Origin: Streptomyces sp. NBC_01268
GTDB lineage: Bacteria > Actinomycetota > Actinomycetes > Streptomycetales > Streptomycetaceae
Direction of reading: 5' to 3'
Length of the DNA: 64,000 bases
Assembly (NCBI RefSeq): GCF_036240795.1
Contig: NZ_CP108454.1
Location: 3,100,001-3,164,000 of the forward strand
Shown here: positions 59,272 to 64,000 of the stretch, one piece after another
How the letters are laid out: the number at the start of each line of letters is the position of its first letter
Position numbering within the stretch: position 1 is the first letter of the stretch
Program-made: the position numbers and the translations under genes
Notes under the pieces: generated by a model
The model's database searches: none
Told to the model about the DNA's origin: nothing
The model's input: only the letters and a program-made list of their open reading frames with translations

Positions 59272-61589
59272 GCGACCTTCGGCCTTCCTCCGGCCGCGTT
59301 GACACCGGCGTTGTAGGAGTATTCGGCTTCCCTGAACATGTCGCGCTTCTCTTCCACGCTCATCCCGACGGACTCCGCATAGTTGAGCAGCGGGACTACT
59401 GCGCTCCTCTTTCCGGCCTGTCGAGTCCCCTCGATGTCCGTCAACGCCTCGTCGTCGTTGTTGTACTCGTTGTCCTTGAGGTACTGGAGGGTGTCCGTGG
59501 CGTAGGCGGTGTCGATCGACGAGCCCGCGGCCTCCATCACCAGAGGCACCGCCGTGACGACAACGAGCCCTGCGGCCGGCCCGAGCACGACTGCGGAGCC
59601 GACGCCCACGACAGCCGCCACTCCGGAGCTCACACCCGTCTTGCGCCACTCCGCCTGCTGTTCAAGCTCCAGGTTGCGCTGATCCTCGTCGTCCTTGAAG
59701 TCCTGAGCGATCTGATGGATGCGCGATTCGTCGAGGATCCCATGCATCTTCGTGGCGTTATGTGCGAACTCGAGACCGTCGGCCTTGTCCCCGCCCATCG
59801 TCTTCAGCCCACTGGCTTCGAAGACCTGTTGTGCTGCGGACATGCTCTTGTAGGCACCCTCGTCCCCCGCTACCGCGGTCATGAATCGGAGGCTCGCGAC
59901 CTGACCGAAGTCCGTGTGTTCCTTGCCGTCGCTGCTGAACTTGAACAGCTCGTCCCGGCGCGTATTCTCGCCACTGTCGCCGAATCCATACGTGGAGTAG
60001 TTGAGATCGTCGATGTAAGCGGCTCCCATGTTGCCGAGGCTGTCCATCAAGGATTCATGCCGCTTCCTCAGCTCCGAATCCGTCCCGTAGTCGTTGATCA
60101 CCTCCTGCATGATCCTGGCGGATTCCGCGTCCCTGCGCAGCACCGGGTTGGGGTCGTCCCAAGCGTGGCCGGTAGTCGCGGCCTCCAGGGCGTGACCGAG
60201 TGCGTCCGGCATGTTCGCGGCCGTCTTCTGCGCCTCGTCGGGATCATGGCCGTCGAAATCGGGGAAGAACTCGTAGTCCGCTGCCTGGAAGAAGTCCAGA
60301 TAGCCGGTGAACTGATCTCCGTCCTTCTTCGGGTCCAGGTCGACCCTCCCCCCGATCGTGCCGTCCGGGTTGTAAGAGGTGGGGTCGGCCGTGAAGAACT
60401 GCTTCGCAGCGTCGGGGCTGTGCCCGAGTGCCTCCAGCATCGACACCATGGGGTCGTAGCCGGATCCGTTCACCCCGGAGGGGTTGAACGGATCCTTCAG
60501 CCACCCTCCGATGTTCCGGTTCCCCGCGAACGTGTAGGGATCTTTGGCATGCAACTGAGTGACGTGCTCGGCGATCGGGACCAGAAACTTCGGGTCGTAG
60601 TTTCCGTAACGCATGATGCCGCCGAGCAGCTGGTAACCGAATGCCGGGTTGTTGTCGTACTTGGCCAGCGGAATCCGCTCGGTTCCCAGCTTCCGCATCT
60701 CGGCCGACCAGTTCTCGGTCCACCTGTCGCCGCCCTGCGTGGCCGTCGCGAGGTTGAGGCCCAGGTTCTTCTGCAGGTTCTGGACGTCCTCAAGACGCTG
60801 CTTGTCCACCTTCGAGTAGTCATAGGTGTCAGTGGAGAGCTGGCCGAAGAACTCGAGTGCGCCTTTGGACCCGAGCCCGTCGTAGAAGCTCCTGGAGAAT
60901 TCCTTGGACCTGCTGTTGTCACTCAGCAGCTCGTTCATCTGCTCGAGCTCGGCGTGCGAGAGCTCCCGGCCCTTCTTCGCCAGGTCCACCGCGCGCTGCG
61001 CTTCCTCGGCATCCAGACTGCCGTACTTCGGCGCGCTGAAATTGTGCTTGTCGCCGGTGATATTGGCCCTGAGCGCGTTCGCGCAGGCGATGTCGGCGTC
61101 GTCGCAGGTCTCGAGGATCGCGTCGATGCGGCGCTGCCAAGCGTCGACGGCGGCATGTTCCTTGCGGACCAGTTCCTGGAAGTCGGGGTCGTGCCGGACA
61201 CCCGGGTCCTTGGTCGACGACAGCGGTTCCCTGGCCTCGACCTTGCCGTCCGAGGTGACTCTGAAGCCCTTGGCCGGCGCCTCCGTCTCGGCGATCTTCG
61301 CAAGGTCGTCCTTGGCCTTCTTGAAGGCCCGGTAGCCGTCCAGAAGGATCTTGTGGATCCCGTCCGCCGCCTTCGCCGCGTCCTCGAACTCCTTCGCCGT
61401 CTTGTCCACGAACGGCTTCGTGACCTCGGCGTTCACGCCTCGCCAGTACTCGTCCCGGGCCTTGGCGGACATCGTCGTTCGGGCGTCCTCGGCCAGCTTG
61501 TCCAGCTTGCCCTTCGCCTCGGACCAACCGTCCGCCGCCGCCTTCAGCTTCTCCAGCGGTGCGTGGAAGACGTTGTCATAGGTCAGCAC
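59268..61589 (-). CDS. Large T7SS-associated protein with ESX-like N-terminus
   Basis: The 773-residue protein starts MLTYDNVFHAPLEKLKAAAD, continues with long helical N-terminal domain reminiscent of WXG100/LXG regions, and has a large middle domain with repeated charged helices (LSTDTYDYSKVDKQRLEDVQ). It ends with a hydrophobic hairpin (VAAVVGVGSAVVLGPAAGLV, ending near residue 710) and a cysteine-free tail. I believe it belongs to the large DUF-type proteins seen beside Streptomyces T7SS genes (DUF6571 as I recall). The 139-residue partner precedes it, as in export pairs. Confidence 0.7.
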   Translation of the reverse strand: MLTYDNVFHAPLEKLKAAADGWSEAKGKLDKLAEDARTTMSAKARDEYWRGVNAEVTKPFVDKTAKEFEDAAKAADGIHKILLDGYRAFKKAKDDLAKIAETEAPAKGFRVTSDGKVEAREPLSSTKDPGVRHDPDFQELVRKEHAAVDAWQRRIDAILETCDDADIACANALRANITGDKHNFSAPKYGSLDAEEAQRAVDLAKKGRELSHAELEQMNELLSDNSRSKEFSRSFYDGLGSKGALEFFGQLSTDTYDYSKVDKQRLEDVQNLQKNLGLNLATATQGGDRWTENWSAEMRKLGTERIPLAKYDNNPAFGYQLLGGIMRYGNYDPKFLVPIAEHVTQLHAKDPYTFAGNRNIGGWLKDPFNPSGVNGSGYDPMVSMLEALGHSPDAAKQFFTADPTSYNPDGTIGGRVDLDPKKDGDQFTGYLDFFQAADYEFFPDFDGHDPDEAQKTAANMPDALGHALEAATTGHAWDDPNPVLRRDAESARIMQEVINDYGTDSELRKRHESLMDSLGNMGAAYIDDLNYSTYGFGDSGENTRRDELFKFSSDGKEHTDFGQVASLRFMTAVAGDEGAYKSMSAAQQVFEASGLKTMGGDKADGLEFAHNATKMHGILDESRIHQIAQDFKDDEDQRNLELEQQAEWRKTGVSSGVAAVVGVGSAVVLGPAAGLVVVTAVPLVMEAAGSSIDTAYATDTLQYLKDNEYNNDDEALTDIEGTRQAGKRSAVVPLLNYAESVGMSVEEKRDMFREAEYSYNAGVNAAGGRPKVA

Positions 61590-61602
61590 GGCTACTCCCC
61601 GC

Positions 61603-62022
61603 CTACTTCAGATACTCGTTGATCTTGGACGCGGCGAGGGCCGCCCTGATGTCCTCTTCTTCCTTCGCGTGCGAGGCCGCGCTGTAGTCGAGGTGGTTCG
61701 AGATGTTCGCGCAGGCGTCGAGCAGGGTGCCAAGCTGTGAGGACCAGGTCTCGTGTACCTCTGCCATGGCGGCACCGGTCCGGAAGCCGTTGGTCTTCAG
61801 ACCGGTCGCGGCCTCGGTGGTCTGCGTCCGGGCATGGTTGCCGTCCTTGACCAGCCGCCCGTGCAAGGCGTACGCGGCGCTGCCGATGGCGCCCAGCTTG
61901 TCCTGGTCGACTCCCAGGTCGGCGTTGCCGCCGCCCTGCCCGCCGGGCGCTTGGTCGAGCCGCATGCCGACCGGAAGCCCTGCGGCGCTCCGGGCCGTGG
62001 CCCATTCCTGATCGAACGACAT
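61603..62022 (-). CDS. ESX/WXG100-like small partner protein
   Basis: The 139-residue protein starts MSFDQEWATARSAAGL and is predicted nearly all helix, with the turn-like ETWSSQLGTLLDACANISNH in the middle and ending SKINEYLK. It resembles T7SS small partners in size and position. A WXG motif as such is not obvious (ETWSSQ). ATG 62022 has GGGGGAG upstream; the open frame before it is unsupported. It lies 13 bases before the large protein's ATG. Confidence 0.7.
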   Translation of the reverse strand: MSFDQEWATARSAAGLPVGMRLDQAPGGQGGGNADLGVDQDKLGAIGSAAYALHGRLVKDGNHARTQTTEAATGLKTNGFRTGAAMAEVHETWSSQLGTLLDACANISNHLDYSAASHAKEEEDIRAALAASKINEYLK

Positions 62023-62417
62023 GGTCTCCCCCGTGCCGAAGAATCCCTGGGTGTCGGCGGCCGCGCGGGCACCACGAACCACCCGACCCCGCCGAACGCG
62101 AGGCTCAGACAGTAGGGGAACTCCGCCACGTCGGATCGGCAGCCGAAACCGATCTCCGCCACCCGCCGCGCTCGCCCTCGGCCACCGGCACGCCCCTGGC
62201 GGCGCCCCGACGTGCCGACGAGCAGCACGACCTGCCGGAAGTCCCGACTCCGGCCGGCCGTGACAAAGGCGCGAACTCGCCCCTCAGCCGGTTGATTTGC
62301 GGTTGCTTCGCGTTGACCACGTCGCTCCCGGCCGCCAACTCGCACATACCTGCGGCTGCAGGCGTCGCCAAGCTACCGGACACCGACCGCGCCTACGCGA
62401 CTGCAATTCACAGTCTG
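62023..62417. other. Upstream region of the T7SS small gene
   Basis: I see no gene in these 395 bases, only shadow frames. The region must hold the promoter for the three-gene unit 62022-58600 and the 3' end of the mycP transcript; no clean terminator hairpin was found. Confidence 0.5.
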
Positions 62418-63785
62418 TCAGCTTCCGAACGGCGGTTGGTGCTGCTGATGCTGCGGCTGTGCCTGCGGATACGCGTCGCCCTGCGGGGCTCCGTACGGCG
62501 CGTACGGCGGTGCGGCGGGAGCCGTCGGCGGCATGGGCGGCACGGCGTCGCGTCGACGGGAGCGGAGGACGACGGCCGTCACCGCTCCGCCGACCAGGAC
62601 CGCCGCCCCGACGCCGAGCGCGACCCACAGGCCGGTGTTGCCGCCGCCCTCGGAGGGGGAGGCGGCGGGCGGCGGGGTGTTGTCGGCCTGCGACGGGGCG
62701 GGAGTGGCGGACGCACTCGCGGAGGCCGAGGGCGGCGTGGTGGCCTCCGCTGCGGCGAGGTCCGGCAGGGGGTAGACGTCGGCGGGGCCGGGGTCTCCGG
62801 GGGTGGTCAGCGCGCGGAGGGGGCGGATGGTGCCGTAACCGAGGTAGTCGGTGCGCTCCTTGCCGCTCTTCGGCTTGCCCGCGGTGTTGAGCATGACGCG
62901 CAGGACCTGGTTGTTGGTCCAGTCGGGGTGCTTGGACCAGATCAGAGCGGCGGAGGCGGAAGCGAGGGCGGTGGCGCCACTGGTACCGCTGCCGGAGCAG
63001 AGCTGTGTGCCCTTGGAACAGGCGTTCACCAGATTCTCCGCCGGGGCGGCCAGATCGACCTGAGGGCCGGTCTGGGACTCGGTCCACCAAGCGGCCTTCT
63101 TGTCGAGACCGCCTACGCCGACCACGCCGGGCGTCGCCGCGGGGTATTCGGCCTTGTTGTCCGAGCCGGCGCTGTTGCCGACGGCCGCGAAGATCAGCTT
63201 GTTCTTGGAGAGCGCGTAGCGAACGGCTTGTTCCAGTTCGGGTCCGATGCGGTCCGTGCCGGAGCCGACGGAGATGTTGATGACCTTGGCCTCGGAGTCT
63301 GCGGCGAACCGGATGGCCTTCGCCATCCCCACCGAGAACGAGTCCACGCGGTCCTTCTCGTACAACCGCTCCTGGTTGTAGACGAGCCTGATCGGAAGGA
63401 TCTTGGCCTCGGGCGCGAGGCCGAAGGACCCTTCGACGCTGCCGCGTGCTCCGGTTGCGGCGATCAGGCTCGCCATGCCGGTGCCGTGGTTGTCGACGTC
63501 GTTGTTCTCGTCGCCCGAGAGACGGGAGTAGTCCTTGCCGGGAAGGACCTGTCCGCGGAGGTCGGCGATGGAGTCGTCGACGCCGGAATCGATGACGGCG
63601 ACGACGACGCCCGCGCCCTTGCTGGCCTTCCAGATCTTGTCCGCACCCATGGCCTTCAGATGCCACTGCTGGTCTCGTACGGACTCGGCGTGGGCCGGCG
63701 TCGCACCGATGCCCAGCAGTGTCAGGGCCATCACGGCCGCCGTCAGGGAGCCGGACCGCATGGCCCGTCCACTGCTGGTTCGCAT
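62418..63785 (-). CDS. mycP: Mycosin-like type VII secretion serine protease (S8)
   Basis: The 455-residue subtilase has a signal peptide (residues 1-33, ATPAHA), a catalytic triad D66 (VIDSGVD), H100 (DNHGTGMAS) and S269 (GTSGATA), and cysteines C256/C263 for a disulfide. A C-terminal membrane helix (about 385-407) and a proline/glutamine-rich cytoplasmic tail follow. This is the layout of MycP of ESX systems, which stabilises the secretion machine outside the membrane. Its presence marks this region as a T7SS locus. It is 30 bases after a partial gene on the same strand. Confidence 0.93.
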   Translation of the reverse strand: MRTSSGRAMRSGSLTAAVMALTLLGIGATPAHAESVRDQQWHLKAMGADKIWKASKGAGVVVAVIDSGVDDSIADLRGQVLPGKDYSRLSGDENNDVDNHGTGMASLIAATGARGSVEGSFGLAPEAKILPIRLVYNQERLYEKDRVDSFSVGMAKAIRFAADSEAKVINISVGSGTDRIGPELEQAVRYALSKNKLIFAAVGNSAGSDNKAEYPAATPGVVGVGGLDKKAAWWTESQTGPQVDLAAPAENLVNACSKGTQLCSGSGTSGATALASASAALIWSKHPDWTNNQVLRVMLNTAGKPKSGKERTDYLGYGTIRPLRALTTPGDPGPADVYPLPDLAAAEATTPPSASASASATPAPSQADNTPPPAASPSEGGGNTGLWVALGVGAAVLVGGAVTAVVLRSRRRDAVPPMPPTAPAAPPYAPYGAPQGDAYPQAQPQHQQHQPPFGS

Positions 63786-63815
63786 CTGTTTCTCCGTGCC
63801 CTTCTGCCTACGGGA

Positions 63816-64000
63816 TCAGTCGACGACCGGGGGGACGATCGGGCGCTTGCCCTGCTGCCAGGTCTCCTCGTCCTCGACGAGGTAGTCGGGACGCTCGCCA
63901 CCACGCTCCTCGGGACGGTCGTCGCCCGAACGGGCGCCGGCACCGTGCATCCCGGCACCGCGTCCCGCGGCCGGTCCGGCCCCGGAGCCCGCCTGACCAC
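63816..64000 (-). CDS. C-terminus of a T7SS-associated protein (partial)
   Basis: Only the last 61 residues are inside the window. They are Gly/Ala-rich (GAGMHGAGARSGDDRPEERG) and end RPDYLVEDEETWQQGKRPIV-PPVVD, an ending I associate with Streptomyces T7SS PPE/WXG-related proteins. It ends 30 bases before mycP. The 5' part is cut by the window edge. Confidence 0.6.
   Translation of the reverse strand, partial: GQAGSGAGPAAGRGAGMHGAGARSGDDRPEERGGERPDYLVEDEETWQQGKRPIVPPVVD

Overview
The window reads as Streptomyces chromosome. Codon third positions are almost all G or C, genes are packed and often overlap by 1-4 bases, and several genes are typical of the genus: an SsgA-like sporulation protein, a DUF2017/ClpS pair, PTS permeases for N-acetylglucosamine (GlcNAc) with DasR-type operators, and a type VII secretion serine protease. 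As far as I remember it, the order rdgB - rph - nagF/nagE1/nagE2 - cysM - clpS - pncB - ssgG matches the region around SCO2900-SCO2925 of S. coelicolor. I could not check this.

Layout. 1-3.3 kb looks accessory: a TrmO-like protein, a long gene-poor stretch with a 115-nt hairpin, an Asp/Glu racemase and a winged-helix, replication-type protein. 3.3-7.7 kb is a reverse-strand operon for a two-permease ABC-2 exporter plus a DUF445 protein. 7.8-13.5 kb holds a class A penicillin-binding protein, a SugE/Gdx guanidinium exporter behind a guanidine-III riboswitch, a GroES-like protein, a DUF3618 protein, the peroxiredoxin Bcp, two tandem HNH genes and a tRNA with a Leu (UAG) anticodon but class I architecture. 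13.5-18.8 kb holds rdgB, a lipoprotein gene, rph and the GlcNAc PTS genes. 18.8-21.8 kb holds a metallo-beta-lactamase-fold hydrolase, a membrane-anchored MazF-like protein, and cysM-cysO behind a probable leaderless, Cys-containing leader peptide. 21.8-26.9 kb is a B12-riboswitch-controlled btuFCD operon, an HD-domain protein, a GlxA-type regulator and the JAMM protease gene mec. 27-32.3 kb holds an amino-acid permease, clpS with DUF2017, and pncB-pncA for NAD salvage. 32.4-43 kb holds a secreted M6 metalloprotease, two RDD membrane proteins around a secreted trypsin-like protease, an SsgA-like protein, a glycolate-oxidase-type flavoprotein and a TPR protein. 43-48.5 kb holds hppD with a divergent Lrp regulator, an ArsR-family regulator with its exporter behind a striking nested palindrome, a Lon-like protease and an IclR regulator. 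48.9-52.7 kb holds a DEAH helicase, a minisatellite-bearing ORF and an MFS exporter. A tRNA-Cys is followed by three kinase-like genes in tandem (53-58.5 kb): a pseudokinase that has lost its catalytic residues, then two Ser/Thr kinases with extracytoplasmic beta-propellers. 58.6-64 kb is a type VII secretion accessory locus.

How the genes work together. The best-supported units are cysteine synthesis from a thiocarboxylated carrier (CysO, CysM, Mec), B12 uptake under riboswitch control, GlcNAc uptake under DasR, guanidine export under guanidine-III control, and NAD salvage. The most novel-looking items are the class I Leu(UAG)-type tRNA, the kinase triad with twin-arginine motifs before its membrane anchors, the CysO tail that needs trimming, and the T7SS large protein with a translationally coupled lipoprotein. 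All calls come from reading the sequence; no database search was run.
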